Of a stretch of 64,000 nucleotides of DNA, positions 14,437 through 24,492 are shown piece after piece. The notes below the pieces were generated by a model, which did not search any database, was not told where the DNA came from, and saw nothing but the letters and a program-made list of their open reading frames with translations. A program made the position numbers and the translations under genes. How positions within the stretch are numbered: the stretch's first letter is position 1; every line of letters begins with the position of its first letter. Source of the DNA: Hymenobacter jeollabukensis (GTDB lineage: Bacteria > Bacteroidota > Bacteroidia > Cytophagales > Hymenobacteraceae); assembly GCF_005771675.1 (NCBI RefSeq), contig NZ_VAJM01000010.1, positions 1 to 64,000 on the forward strand, in the 5' to 3' direction.

Positions 14437-16500
14437 TTACGGCTGCGTCCATACCAGTTTGTCCAGCTTGGTGGCCAGGGCCAGCTCGGCCTGTCCGGCG
14501 GGCTTTTTCGCCGCTTCTATCTGCTGCTGCGCGGCCGTCAGCCACTCCGCCGAGGCCGGCTGGCCCTTCTCCAGCTGCTCCAGCCGCTGCAGCAGCAGGG
14601 TCGAAACCACCGTGAGCTGGGCAGAGAGCGGGGCGTACTCGCGCAGGTCGGGGTTGAGCTGCAGCAGCGGCTGCACGCGGGCGTCGTTCTGCTGCCAGGT
14701 TTTCAGCTGCTGGCGCAAATAAGCCAGCTGCCGCTGCGTGGCGGGCGTGCGAGGCAGCTCGGTGAGCTTGGCCCGCGGCGCTTTCAGCAAGGAATCCAGC
14801 GTGGCGTGGAACACCCGCGCCGCCTCCGATTCTGCCGGTGCTGCGTCGACGAGGCGGTTCAGGGGCGTCTGCGGGGTGTAGGTGCGGCCCTGGAAGTGGC
14901 GCTTATACTCCTTCACCGGCTCCAGCACGGCGCCCAGCGTCTGCAGCGGCTCCACTTTCTGGCCGGCGGCCATCATAGTCAGGAGCTGCTGCGGGGCGCG
15001 GCGGTGCTGCAGGCCCAGGGTTTCCAGCTGGGCGGCCACCACCTGCAGGCGGCGGTACATGTCGGGCACGTCCGTCACCGTGCCCGGCGACCAAAGCCGC
15101 TCGGCCACGGCGGCGGCGCGGGGCCAGATGCGCGAATCGAGGACCACGGAATCGGCGTATTCGGCCCACATGGCTGCTTCGCCGCCGAGCACGCGCTTCT
15201 TTTCCTCGGCCGTCAGCGGGGCGTCGGCGGGCACGGGGTCGGGGGCGTAGTGCGAGGCAGCGGTCAGGTTCAGGTCGAGGTAGAAGCCGCTGGAGAGCAG
15301 GGCCGGGTGGCCGTCCTTCACGGCGGCGTAGAGCGACTTTTTACCCTGCCAGCTCTGGATAACGGCGTCGGGCGGCAGGCCGGGGCCCAGGATTTCGTCC
15401 CAGCCCACCATCTTCTTCTGATATTTGGTGAGCATGGCCAGCACCCGGCGGTTGAACTGCGTCTGTAGGGCGTGCTTGTCCACCGTGCCGTCGCGCTTCA
15501 CCATGCCGCCTGCGCGCATGTACTGGGCAATGCGCGGGTTGCGCCGCCACTGCCGCCCGTCATTTTCGTCGCCGCCGGCGTGGAAGTAGGGGTCCGGAAA
15601 CAGCGGCGTCAGCTCGGCCAGCAGCGAGTCGAGGAAGGTGTAGGTGGTTTCCCGGGTCGGGTCGAGGGCAATGTTGGAGAGGCGCCAGCTCTGGTAGGGC
15701 GGGTAAATGGTGTCGAGCGAGGCCAGGCGCGGGTAGGCCACCTGCCAGGCCGTGGTGTGGCCGGGCATGTCGAATTCGGGCACCACCCGAATGCCGCGGG
15801 CGGCGGCGTAGGCCAGCACGTCCTTGATCTGGGCCGCCGTGTAGAAGCCGGGCGTGGTGTTGCCGGCCCGGTGCAGGCGCGGAAATACCTTGCTTTCCAC
15901 CCGAAACGCCTGGTCGTCGGAGAGGTGCCAGTGCAGCACGTTCAGCTTCACCGCCGCCATGCCGTCGAGGTTGCGCTTTATCGCCGCCACCGGCATGAAG
16001 TGCCGGGCTGCGTCGATGAGCAGGCCGCGCCACACGAAGCGGGGCTGGTCCTGGATTTCCACTTCGGGGAAGTAATAGCTGCCGCCTTCGGAGGTGAACA
16101 GCTGCTCCAGCGTAGCCAGGGCCCGCAGCGCACCCAGGCTGGTGGGCGCATCAATGGCCACGCCGGTAGGCGTCACGCGCAGGCTGTAGCGTTCCTCGTC
16201 GAAGCTTTCCATGCGGCCCGGCTTGCCGTAGCGGATTTGCAGCAGCGGCGCTTTGGCGTCGGGGCGGGAGTGGGCGGCCCGCTGACCCAGCCGGGCCAGC
16301 AGCCGCTCGGCCGCCGGGCGCACGGCCGGGTCGTCGCCCGGCTCCAGGCGCAGGCGCAGCGGGGCTTTCCAGTACAGCCGGGCCCGGCCCCAACTCAGCT
16401 GAGTCGGCACGGGCATCAGCTGGCGGGTATCGGGGCGGGCGGCAGGCTGGGCAAAAACGGCCAGCGGCAAAGCCAGCAGCAGGAAAAGCAAACGAAGCAT
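14437..16500 (-). CDS. Beta-N-acetylhexosaminidase, glycoside hydrolase family 20
   Basis: 687 residues with a Sec signal peptide (LRLLFLLLALPLAVFAQ). It cleaves terminal N-acetylglucosamine or N-acetylgalactosamine by substrate-assisted catalysis. Domain order: GH20b at about 30-150, then the catalytic TIM barrel at about 155-480 with HWHLSDDQAFR (190-200), PEFDMPGHT (241-249) and the catalytic pair HAGGDEND (Asp311-Glu312). A C-terminal extension of about 180 residues (500-687), helical with repeated leucines, is of unknown role. Length is in the upper range for the family. Likely periplasmic or surface-located, taking part in chitin, peptidoglycan or glycan use. No polysaccharide-utilisation SusC/D pair is nearby. 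Confidence 0.92.
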   Translation of the reverse strand: MLRLLFLLLALPLAVFAQPAARPDTRQLMPVPTQLSWGRARLYWKAPLRLRLEPGDDPAVRPAAERLLARLGQRAAHSRPDAKAPLLQIRYGKPGRMESFDEERYSLRVTPTGVAIDAPTSLGALRALATLEQLFTSEGGSYYFPEVEIQDQPRFVWRGLLIDAARHFMPVAAIKRNLDGMAAVKLNVLHWHLSDDQAFRVESKVFPRLHRAGNTTPGFYTAAQIKDVLAYAAARGIRVVPEFDMPGHTTAWQVAYPRLASLDTIYPPYQSWRLSNIALDPTRETTYTFLDSLLAELTPLFPDPYFHAGGDENDGRQWRRNPRIAQYMRAGGMVKRDGTVDKHALQTQFNRRVLAMLTKYQKKMVGWDEILGPGLPPDAVIQSWQGKKSLYAAVKDGHPALLSSGFYLDLNLTAASHYAPDPVPADAPLTAEEKKRVLGGEAAMWAEYADSVVLDSRIWPRAAAVAERLWSPGTVTDVPDMYRRLQVVAAQLETLGLQHRRAPQQLLTMMAAGQKVEPLQTLGAVLEPVKEYKRHFQGRTYTPQTPLNRLVDAAPAESEAARVFHATLDSLLKAPRAKLTELPRTPATQRQLAYLRQQLKTWQQNDARVQPLLQLNPDLREYAPLSAQLTVVSTLLLQRLEQLEKGQPASAEWLTAAQQQIEAAKKPAGQAELALATKLDKLVWTQP

Positions 16501-16639
16501 GGGGCGAGTTTACGGGGAAAACGGCGGCCCGGGCACCCGAGCCGCGGCCCGGCGGGCTGCAAACTTCGGTCCGGGGCGCCGAGGCCGCTGAATTTTGGAA
16601 TAATTTGCCGGGCCATTCTCACGGCTTATTCCCTCGTTG

Positions 16640-18457
16640 ATGCCCCTGCGTAAGTCTCCGTCGTTCTGGGCGCTGCTGTTCAGCATCACGTTCTTGCTGG
16701 GCACGGCCTTCTCGCCGCCCTGGCCGCAGCCCGCGGTGCCCAATGTGCTGACCTGGGACGCCTCGGGCTACTACCTGTACCTGCCGGCCACCTTCATCTA
16801 CCAGGATTTGAAGGAAGTAACCTTCCTGCCGGAAATTACCCGCCAGTACAGCCCCGACCCCTACCAGAACCAGGTATTCCGCGACTCGCTCAGCGGCCAC
16901 CAGGTGATGAAGTACTCGATGGGCCTGGCCGTGCAAAGTCTGCCCTTCTTCGCCGCCGGCCACCTGGCGGCCAAGGCCCTGAACTACCCCACCGACGGCT
17001 TTTCGCCCCCTTACCAGGTAGCCATCCTGCTCGGCGGCGAGCTGGTGGCCGTGCTGGGGCTGCTGCTGACCTGGCTGGCGCTGCGCCGCCGCTTCGGCGA
17101 GTGGCCCACGGCCCTCACGCTCGTCATCATCGTGCTGGGCTCGAACTACCTAAACTACGCCGCCTTCGCCCCGGGCATGACGCATAGCTGGCTGTTCACG
17201 CTTTACGCCGCGTTGCTGCTGCTCACGCCCGCGTTTTACCGCCGCCCCACCTTGGGCAAGGCCCTGGGTATTGGTCTGGTGTGCGGGCTGATGGCGCTGA
17301 CGCGCCCCACCGAAATTCTGGCGGTGCTGCTGCCGCTGCTCTGGGGCCTGCGCCCGGGGCGGGCGGCTCTGGCGGAGCGCATGGCGTTCTGGCGGCAGCA
17401 CTGGCCCAAGCTCCTGGCGGCCGTGCTAATAGTGGCCGCCGTCGGCAGCCTGCAGCTGTTCTACTGGCACTACGTGACGGGCCGCTGGCTGGTGTACAGC
17501 TACCAGGACCAGGGCTTCGACTGGCTGAACCCGTACGGCCTCTACCTGGGGCTGCTGGGTTACCGCAGCGGCTGGCTGATTTACTCCCCGCTGATGCTGA
17601 CGGCGGTACTCGGCTTCGCCGCGCTGCGTCGTCGCGCACCAGCTGCGTTCTGGCCCATGCTGGTATTCAGCGTGCTCTTCGTCTACGTAACCTTCGCCTG
17701 GAACGTGCCCTACGGCGGCCTCGGCGCCCGCGCCCTGATTCAGAGCTATGCCGTGCTGGCCTGGCCGATGGCGGCGGGCCTGGGCTGGGTGCTGGCGCGG
17801 CGCTGGCGTACGGCGGCCTACTCGGTCTTCCTGCTGCTGGGCATCTACTTCAACTTCTGGATAACCTACGAGAGCTATGCCGGCAACCACCTCATGGTGA
17901 GCGAGGGCGGCGGCATGACCTGGCAATACCTGCGCCGGGCCGCGGGCCGCCGCGAGGTGGCCCCCGATGCGCGCTGGCTGCTCGACAACGGCGACCAAGT
18001 GCTTGACGACACCGAACGCCGGAACGTGCGCGAGCTGTGGCGCCACGACTTCGAGCAGGACACCACGGCGGGCTGCGGCCGCCCCGCCCTGCAGGGCCGC
18101 TGCTCCCTGCCGCTCGATGCCGAGCACCCGCGCAGCATCGTGTACCGCGTGCCCATCGACCCCAGGCAGGTGCGGTGGGTGCGCGTAAAGGCCCAGGCGC
18201 AGGTCAGCGGCCCGCGCGGCTACATCGACAAGATGGACCGCCTGATCGTGCGCTACTGCCGCGGCGAGGAGGTGCTCAAGCAAAAGGACATCCGCCTGCA
18301 ACGGGCGCTGGAAGAAGGCTGGCCCCGCGAAATCTACCTCGATCTGAAAGGCCCCCGCGGCGAGGACTACGACAACGTCACCTTCCACTTTGAGCACTTC
18401 GGCAGCGGCCAGCGCCTGCTGCTCGACGACGTGCGCGTAGAAGCGTTTGAGAAGTGA
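16640..18457 (+). CDS. Polytopic membrane protein, GT-C glycosyltransferase-like
   Basis: 605 residues from the ATG at 16640. Residues 1-400 have roughly ten to eleven membrane helices; the first periplasmic loop holds TWDASGYYLYLPATFIYQDL with an Asp in the position of the GT-C (family 39/ArnT-like) catalytic DD/DxD loop, which suggests a lipid-phosphate-sugar-dependent glycosyltransferase. Residues 400-605 form a soluble tail, probably periplasmic and strand-rich, ending GQRLLLDDVRVEAFEK like a carbohydrate-binding jelly roll. I see the topology and the loop; the enzymatic assignment is inference. Divergent from the GH20 gene across a 139-bp gap. AAT AATTTG upstream at about 16602 is a poor -7 match. 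Confidence 0.7.
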   Translation: MPLRKSPSFWALLFSITFLLGTAFSPPWPQPAVPNVLTWDASGYYLYLPATFIYQDLKEVTFLPEITRQYSPDPYQNQVFRDSLSGHQVMKYSMGLAVQSLPFFAAGHLAAKALNYPTDGFSPPYQVAILLGGELVAVLGLLLTWLALRRRFGEWPTALTLVIIVLGSNYLNYAAFAPGMTHSWLFTLYAALLLLTPAFYRRPTLGKALGIGLVCGLMALTRPTEILAVLLPLLWGLRPGRAALAERMAFWRQHWPKLLAAVLIVAAVGSLQLFYWHYVTGRWLVYSYQDQGFDWLNPYGLYLGLLGYRSGWLIYSPLMLTAVLGFAALRRRAPAAFWPMLVFSVLFVYVTFAWNVPYGGLGARALIQSYAVLAWPMAAGLGWVLARRWRTAAYSVFLLLGIYFNFWITYESYAGNHLMVSEGGGMTWQYLRRAAGRREVAPDARWLLDNGDQVLDDTERRNVRELWRHDFEQDTTAGCGRPALQGRCSLPLDAEHPRSIVYRVPIDPRQVRWVRVKAQAQVSGPRGYIDKMDRLIVRYCRGEEVLKQKDIRLQRALEEGWPREIYLDLKGPRGEDYDNVTFHFEHFGSGQRLLLDDVRVEAFEK

Positions 18458-18493
18458 GCCGACGGCACTGGCAGCAGCCAACGGCGCGGGTAG

Positions 18494-18669
18494 CAGTCAT
18501 TGCGAGGCGGAGCCGAAGCAATCTTTCCCCTCGCGGCACTACGGTAGCACAAGCACCGCCCGAAACGAGCATCTGCCGGTTCGGGCGGTGCCGTTTTCGG
18601 TTGGTGCCAGTTGTGGCGTTTCTGCTACTAGAGGAAGGATTGCTTCGTCATTCTTCCTCGCAATGACTG
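18494..18669. repeat. Inverted-repeat element, family B
   Basis: Ends CAGTCATTGCGAGG and CCTCGCAATGACTG are perfectly complementary; arms continue with GAAGCAATCTTTCC against GGAAGGATTGCTTC. An internal hairpin CACCGCCCGAA / TTCGGGCGGTG followed by CCGTTTTCGG is shared with the element at 54943-55168. It fills the convergent gap before the DUF58 gene. Confidence 0.85.
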
Positions 18670-18680
18670 CCGCTGAGTCG

Positions 18681-20051
18681 TCAAATCAGCCCGCGGGCCT
18701 TGAATTCCAGGTAGCGGTTGATGGTGTTGGCCGTCAGGTGCTGCGGCGCGGTGAGCAAGGCCTGAATGCCGTAGCGCTGCAGCTCCAGCACCATGCGGCG
18801 CTTGTCCTGGCTGAACTTGTCGGCCACGGTCTGCTCGTACAGCTCCTCGGTGGTTTCGGCGGGCTTGTCGAGCACCTGCTGCAGCTCGGTGTTTTCGAAG
18901 AACACCACCAGCAGCAGGTGGCGGGCGGCCAAGCGGCGCAGGTAGGGCAGCTGGCGCTGCAGGCCGTGCAGGCTCTCGAAGTTGGTGAAGAGCACCAGCA
19001 GGCTGCGCTGCTTGATCTGCCGCTGCACCAGCGCCGCCAGCCGCTCGTAGTCCGACTCCAGAAAGCGCGTCTGCTGGCGGTAGAGCACTTCGAGCAGGCG
19101 CGGTAGCTGCCCGCGGCGGCGGTCGGCGGCCACCACGTCGCCGGGCTCGTGGGCGAAGGTGATAAGGCCAGCCCGGTCGTGCTTGATCAGGGCGATGTTG
19201 CTGAGCACCAGCGCGGCGTTGATGGCGTAGTCGAGCAGGGCCAGGCCGGCGAAGGGCATGCGCATCACCCGGCCCTTGTCGATGACGCAGTACACCTGCT
19301 GGGCCCGCTCGTCCTCGAAGTGGTTGACCAGCAGCGCCTCGCCCTGGCCGGGGCGGCGGGCCGTGGCCTTCCAGTTGATGGCCCGCGGGTCGTCGCCGAG
19401 GGCGTAGGGACGGATGTGGTCGAACTCCAGGCTCTGCCCGATGCGGCGGATGCGCTTCACGCCCACCTCCGTCAGCCGGTTCGATACGGCCAGCAGCTCG
19501 TAGCGCCGCATCTGCAGAAACGAGGGGTACACGGCCACCGTCTGGTCCTGCTCGCCGAAGCGGTAGCGGCGCTGCACCAGTCCCAGCGGCGAGCGGACGA
19601 GCACGTTGGTCTGCCCGAACACGTACTCACCGCGGCGCGTGGGGCGCAGCTGGTAGTGCAGCGTGGTGGTGTGCCCGGCGCCCAGCCGCACCGGAAACAG
19701 CAGGTCGCGGCGCTGAAACTGCACCGGCACGTCGTCGACCACGTCGAGCCGGGCCGGAAACGGGTAGCGGTTTTCGAGCACCACCTGGATGTCGTTGTCG
19801 TCGCCGTTGGAGAGGCGCTGGCCCAGCAGGCGGCGCGCAAACACCCCGCCGCCCCGGCCCAGCCCAAACAGCAGCCCGGCATCGAGCAGGGTGAGCAGGG
19901 CCAGCAGCAGCGTGAGCACCTGCGCCGGCACCAGCAGCACCGGCCAGAAGTGCGCCACTGCCAGCAGCACGACCACGGCCGCCAGCGTCACGAACAGGCG
20001 CGGCGGCAGCAGCAGGGCGCGGAAAAATTCTCGGAGAGAAGAGGCAAACAT
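18681..20051 (-). CDS. DUF58 domain protein
   Basis: 456 residues. Two membrane helices near the N-terminus (about 17-62) are followed by a beta-rich region and the DUF58 core. The family signature RPYALGDDPRAINWKATARR lies at about 213-232, followed by a von Willebrand A-like fold (CVIDKGRVMRMPF, LLVLFTNFES). DUF58 proteins are almost always encoded beside a MoxR AAA+ ATPase and are thought to be its membrane partners; some act in cell-envelope stress or in assembly of other complexes. Here it is the last gene of a leftward run that starts with the SpoIIM-like gene at 26346. A 162-bp gap with a hairpin separates it from the moxR-type gene. Confidence 0.9.
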   Translation of the reverse strand: MFASSLREFFRALLLPPRLFVTLAAVVVLLAVAHFWPVLLVPAQVLTLLLALLTLLDAGLLFGLGRGGGVFARRLLGQRLSNGDDNDIQVVLENRYPFPARLDVVDDVPVQFQRRDLLFPVRLGAGHTTTLHYQLRPTRRGEYVFGQTNVLVRSPLGLVQRRYRFGEQDQTVAVYPSFLQMRRYELLAVSNRLTEVGVKRIRRIGQSLEFDHIRPYALGDDPRAINWKATARRPGQGEALLVNHFEDERAQQVYCVIDKGRVMRMPFAGLALLDYAINAALVLSNIALIKHDRAGLITFAHEPGDVVAADRRRGQLPRLLEVLYRQQTRFLESDYERLAALVQRQIKQRSLLVLFTNFESLHGLQRQLPYLRRLAARHLLLVVFFENTELQQVLDKPAETTEELYEQTVADKFSQDKRRMVLELQRYGIQALLTAPQHLTANTINRYLEFKARGLI

Positions 20052-20172
20052 AAGTAACGCGAGCAGTCAGTTCGCGAAAAGCAGAACAGTGGAAGAAGCC
20101 CGTTTTCAGGCCAATTGGAGTGCGACCTGATGAGGAACTGCTGGCCGCCGGCATTAGCAGTCCGCAACGATA

Positions 20173-20204
20173 GTGGCAGTACGACTTTGGAGCCGTACTG
20201 CCAC
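20173..20204 (-). terminator. Hairpin between moxR-type and DUF58 genes
   Basis: GTGGCAGTACG and CGTACTGCCAC pair perfectly (11 bp) around a 10-nt loop, 10 nt beyond the stop of the MoxR gene. There is no T-run; it may attenuate or process the operon message rather than end it. Confidence 0.45.
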
Positions 20205-20213
20205 GTCAGGCAG

Positions 20214-21257
<1,044 letters not shown>

Positions 21258-21449
21258 GCGAAAAAAGCGGGGCCTGCAGCAGCAGTAGAAAGCGTCAGGC
21301 TATTCAGGCGAAAGAAAGAGTAGTCAGTGTAAGCTTGGCAAAACAAGCGGGGCATTGTCGGTCAGCCGTGGCAACGGTAAGCTAGCCGGCAGCGCAGTCG
21401 AATCGGCTACAAAATCCGCGTAATTCGTCAAATCCGCAGGAATCCGTGG

Positions 21450-22685
21450 TTAGCCTTCGGCCCGCTGGCGAAAGTCAGTGAGCATTTCGTGCAGGCGATG
21501 CAGCTCGGCTTCGGTCACTTGCTCGGCGTCGAGGTAGCCGTGCAGGCGGGCCAGCAGCGTGGTCACTTCGGCCTCGGGCACGCCGGTGCGCAGGCTTAGC
21601 CGGTGCGGGTAGCTCCCGTCGATGCCGGCGGGCACGGGCTCCTGGAAACGGGTGCGCAGGTAGTCGAAGAACAGGCGGATGCGCAGGGCGGCCAGCGGCT
21701 GGTGGTTGCGGCCCTGGCGGTAGAGGCCGGCCACGGTGCGCGCAAACTGCAGGCTGGTATTGGGCAGGGGCCGCAGCGTGGGCACCGGCCGCTGCCGCCG
21801 CCGTGCCCCGAGCAGGGCAAACAGCACGCCGCCAATCAGCAAACCGTACCAGGCCCAGGCCAGCGCCGGGCTGCTCAGTACCACCCGCAGCAGCGACTCG
21901 CCGCCGCCGCGGCCCTGCTTGTAGAACTCGTCCCAGAGCACCCGGCCCTTGGGCAGGTACGACAGCGCCCCTTCGGCAAAGCGCACGTTGCGGCCGTAGA
22001 GCAGGCCGTAGTTGCTCAGCAGGGCCGGCGCGGTGCACAGCAGCAACTGGCCCCGGCCCACCGGCAGGCGCACCAGCACCGGGCGGCGGCGCTGGTCGGC
22101 GGCCAGCACCACGGCCGCGGCCCGGCGCTGCAGGGAATCCTTGCCCTCGAACACCAGGCGGCCCAGCGAGTCGCGCTGAAAGCTGCTGCCGGCCACGCGC
22201 TGCGGCACGCCGGCCACCCGCCCGCGCAGCACCGGGGCCGTAAGGTAGCAGCGTACCGTGTCGCGCAGGCCGTTCAGGGCGAAGTCGTCGTCGAGCAGGG
22301 GCAGGCGCCAGAGGCTGTCGGCGCTGGCGCCCAGGCTGATCTGGTCGGCGGCCAGCCAGACGGTGCCGCCGCGCTGCATGTAGCGGTGCAAGGCGCGGGC
22401 GTCGGCGGGGCCCGGCCGGAAGCTGCTCTGCAGGAAAAAGTACGTGGCGGGCACGGCGGCCGAGTCTTGCAGCACCTCGTAGGGCGAGAGGCGGGTGGCG
22501 CGCAGCGGGGCCGCGGTCAGCGTGGGCAGCAGCCGGTAGAGGGCGTAAGTGTCGAGCGGGTTTTTGTGGTCGTTGCGGTACGTGGGCGTCCAGTCGAGCT
22601 GCTTGGGCGCGGCCAGCAGCACCAGCACCCACACCACGGTGAGGGCCCCGAGCACCGTCAGGGGCCAGCGGAGGGAGCGGAGCAT
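21450..22685 (-). CDS. DUF4350 domain membrane protein
   Basis: 411 residues from the ATG at 22685, which overlaps the stop of the preceding gene (TGATG), implying translational coupling. An N-terminal membrane helix (residues 9-27) precedes a DUF4350-type domain (about 35-225: DHKNPLDTYALYRLLP, GGTVWLAADQISLG), a GATase-like or ThuA-like fold proposed to bind ligand. A second helix (about 270-290, AWAWYGLLIGGVLFALLG) returns to the cytoplasm, ending in a helical tail. DUF4350 proteins occur in MoxR clusters with no known activity. It lies between the DUF4129 gene and the MoxR gene. Confidence 0.8.
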   Translation of the reverse strand: MLRSLRWPLTVLGALTVVWVLVLLAAPKQLDWTPTYRNDHKNPLDTYALYRLLPTLTAAPLRATRLSPYEVLQDSAAVPATYFFLQSSFRPGPADARALHRYMQRGGTVWLAADQISLGASADSLWRLPLLDDDFALNGLRDTVRCYLTAPVLRGRVAGVPQRVAGSSFQRDSLGRLVFEGKDSLQRRAAAVVLAADQRRRPVLVRLPVGRGQLLLCTAPALLSNYGLLYGRNVRFAEGALSYLPKGRVLWDEFYKQGRGGGESLLRVVLSSPALAWAWYGLLIGGVLFALLGARRRQRPVPTLRPLPNTSLQFARTVAGLYRQGRNHQPLAALRIRLFFDYLRTRFQEPVPAGIDGSYPHRLSLRTGVPEAEVTTLLARLHGYLDAEQVTEAELHRLHEMLTDFRQRAEG

Positions 22686-23476
22686 CAGGCGGCGTGGTTG
22701 CGGGTGGTGAGGGTGGTCAGGAAGGCCCGGCGTTCGGCCTGTACCTGCGCGTATTGCTCCCGGCTCAGCGCAAACTCGCCGTACCACACGTACTCAAACT
22801 GCCAGGTCAGCGCCCCGAAAGCCGGGGCCAGGGCGGGGCCGCGCTGGCGCAGCTCGGCGTCGTAGTGGTGGTTGGTTTTCTGCGGCTGCCAGTCGATGAG
22901 GGCGCGGTCGGTGAGCTGCTTGAGCACCAGCAGGTAGCCCAGGCGGGTAGCCAGGCGCCACTGGCCAGCCTCTTCGGCCGCGCGCAGGCGGTCGGGCAGG
23001 GTTTCCTCGTGCACGTCGTCGGCCTCCAGGGCGTAGGGCACCGGCACGCGGCGGCCCCGGCCGCGCAGCCACTCGCCGGGCTTCAGGCCCAGCAGCTGCA
23101 GCACCACCAGCACCAGGGCGCCCACGGCCAGGGCGTAGAACAGAATCTTCCAGTAGATGCCGCTTTCGGGCGAGAAAACCACCCTGAAAATGCGCCGCAG
23201 CAGCTGCTGAAACCAGCGCAGCACCGGGTTGTCGGGCGGCGGGTCCTGGCGGTATTGCAGGTCGTCGTCGGCGCGCAGGCGCTGCAGCTCGGCGGCGCTG
23301 AAGCGGCGCACGGCGGCAGGCGCGGGGCCGGGCGGCAGCACCGCCGGGGCCCGTTGCGTGGTTTTGGGCCGGGCTTTCTGCGCCGAAGCGGGCAGCGGGG
23401 CTGCGGCCAGCAGCAGCAGCGCCAGCAGCCCGCCCGCCGTGCGGCGGCCCGAAAAGCGGAAACGGAGCAAGGGCAT
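22685..23476 (-). CDS. DUF4129 domain membrane protein
   Basis: 263 residues from the ATG at 23476. A signal-like segment (GGLLALLLLAAAPLPASAQ) is followed by a periplasmic stretch, a membrane helix at about 108-130 (ILFYALAVGALVLVVLQLLGL) and a cytoplasmic domain. The domain has the DUF4129 pattern: EETLPDRLRAAEEAGQWRLA at about 155-175, LGYLLVLKQLTDRALIDW, then FEYVWYGEFALSREQY. The family is a common companion of MoxR/DUF58 and of transglutaminase-like proteins; its function is unproven. Start and stop codons overlap those of both neighbours by one base, so the three genes are translated as a unit. Confidence 0.82.
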   Translation of the reverse strand: MPLLRFRFSGRRTAGGLLALLLLAAAPLPASAQKARPKTTQRAPAVLPPGPAPAAVRRFSAAELQRLRADDDLQYRQDPPPDNPVLRWFQQLLRRIFRVVFSPESGIYWKILFYALAVGALVLVVLQLLGLKPGEWLRGRGRRVPVPYALEADDVHEETLPDRLRAAEEAGQWRLATRLGYLLVLKQLTDRALIDWQPQKTNHHYDAELRQRGPALAPAFGALTWQFEYVWYGEFALSREQYAQVQAERRAFLTTLTTRNHAA

Positions 23477-24462
23477 CAGAGGGCTTGGTCGCCGTAGCTG
23501 GGGCGGAACAGGGCGTCGTCGGGGCCAGCGGGGCCGCTGGGGCTGCCGGGGCCCTCGGGCGCCTGGCCCAGCTGCTCGGCGCGCCACTGCAGGCTCACAT
23601 GGTCGCGGCGCTCCACCAGGTTGAAGTACTGAAACATCAGCAGCACGTAAATGATGGGCGTGAGCAGCAGGTTGATGCTGATCTGCACGGCCTGGGCCAC
23701 TATTACCGTGGACATGACCGCCTCGCCGTCCGCCGATTTTGCGCCGAACAGGGCCGTAACAATCGTGAGCACGGCGCCCAGGCCGGCCGCGAGCATCCAC
23801 ATGGCAATGCTGGCCACGATGTAGAGCCCGAAAGTCGACCACCACTTGCCCCGGATCAGCTGCAGGCAGCGGCTGAGGGTGCTGCCCAGGTCGGCTTCCT
23901 CGAACACCACCACGCAGGGCAGCAGCAGCACCGCAATGCTCAGGTAAATGCCCGGCAGTATGAGCAGCACGTACCCGATCATGACGAACACGCCCGCCAC
24001 GATGGAGTAGCCAATCAGGGGCAGCAGGTAGCGCTTGCCCTCGTCCCAGGCCTCGCCGGCGCTGATGGTAGCCGTGGGGTCGGACTGGTACATGCGCCGC
24101 TTCACGAAGCCGTAGAGCATGGCGTACTGCACCAGCATGGCCGCCAGCACCAGCACCACCAGGCCAAAGATGGCCGGCGACATCAGGGCCAGGCTGATGG
24201 AGTTGCCCTGGCCCAGCTGCCCGTAAGCCTGGCCGGACCGGAAGTTGCGGCCGAACAAAATCATCAGCGTCGCCAGCGGTACGATGGCCACCAGCAGCGG
24301 CAGCAGCATGACGCGGTAGAGGTTGCCGCCGTGCCGGCGCAGAAAGACCGAGGTAGCCTCGAACTTCTGGCCGAAGTCGCGCAGGCGGTAGTAGTCCTGG
24401 GGCGTGGCGAAGGTGCGCTGCGCGTCGGACTGGTAAGCGAAAGGGGGCGTAGGAGTGGCCAT
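23476..24462 (-). CDS. Polytopic membrane protein (paralogue of next gene)
   Basis: 328 residues. N-terminal cytoplasmic part contains PQDYYRLRDFGQKFEATSVF, then about six membrane helices (about 50-70, 90-120, 150-185, 205-235, 250-280) and a Gly/Pro-rich tail. The same N-terminal motif and topology occur in the protein encoded at 24493-25326, so the two are paralogues. The fold resembles the membrane domain (GPDPase-type or DUF4013-like) found in other multi-helix proteins of unknown role. ILLILPGIYLSIAVLLLPCVVVFEEA is a conserved helix in both (split here as LPGIYLSIAVLLLP and VVVFEEA). One-base overlap with the DUF4129 gene. Function unknown. Confidence 0.75.
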   Translation of the reverse strand: MATPTPPFAYQSDAQRTFATPQDYYRLRDFGQKFEATSVFLRRHGGNLYRVMLLPLLVAIVPLATLMILFGRNFRSGQAYGQLGQGNSISLALMSPAIFGLVVLVLAAMLVQYAMLYGFVKRRMYQSDPTATISAGEAWDEGKRYLLPLIGYSIVAGVFVMIGYVLLILPGIYLSIAVLLLPCVVVFEEADLGSTLSRCLQLIRGKWWSTFGLYIVASIAMWMLAAGLGAVLTIVTALFGAKSADGEAVMSTVIVAQAVQISINLLLTPIIYVLLMFQYFNLVERRDHVSLQWRAEQLGQAPEGPGSPSGPAGPDDALFRPSYGDQAL

Positions 24463-24492
24463 GCGCGAATGAAAATCCAGGTGAAAAAGCAG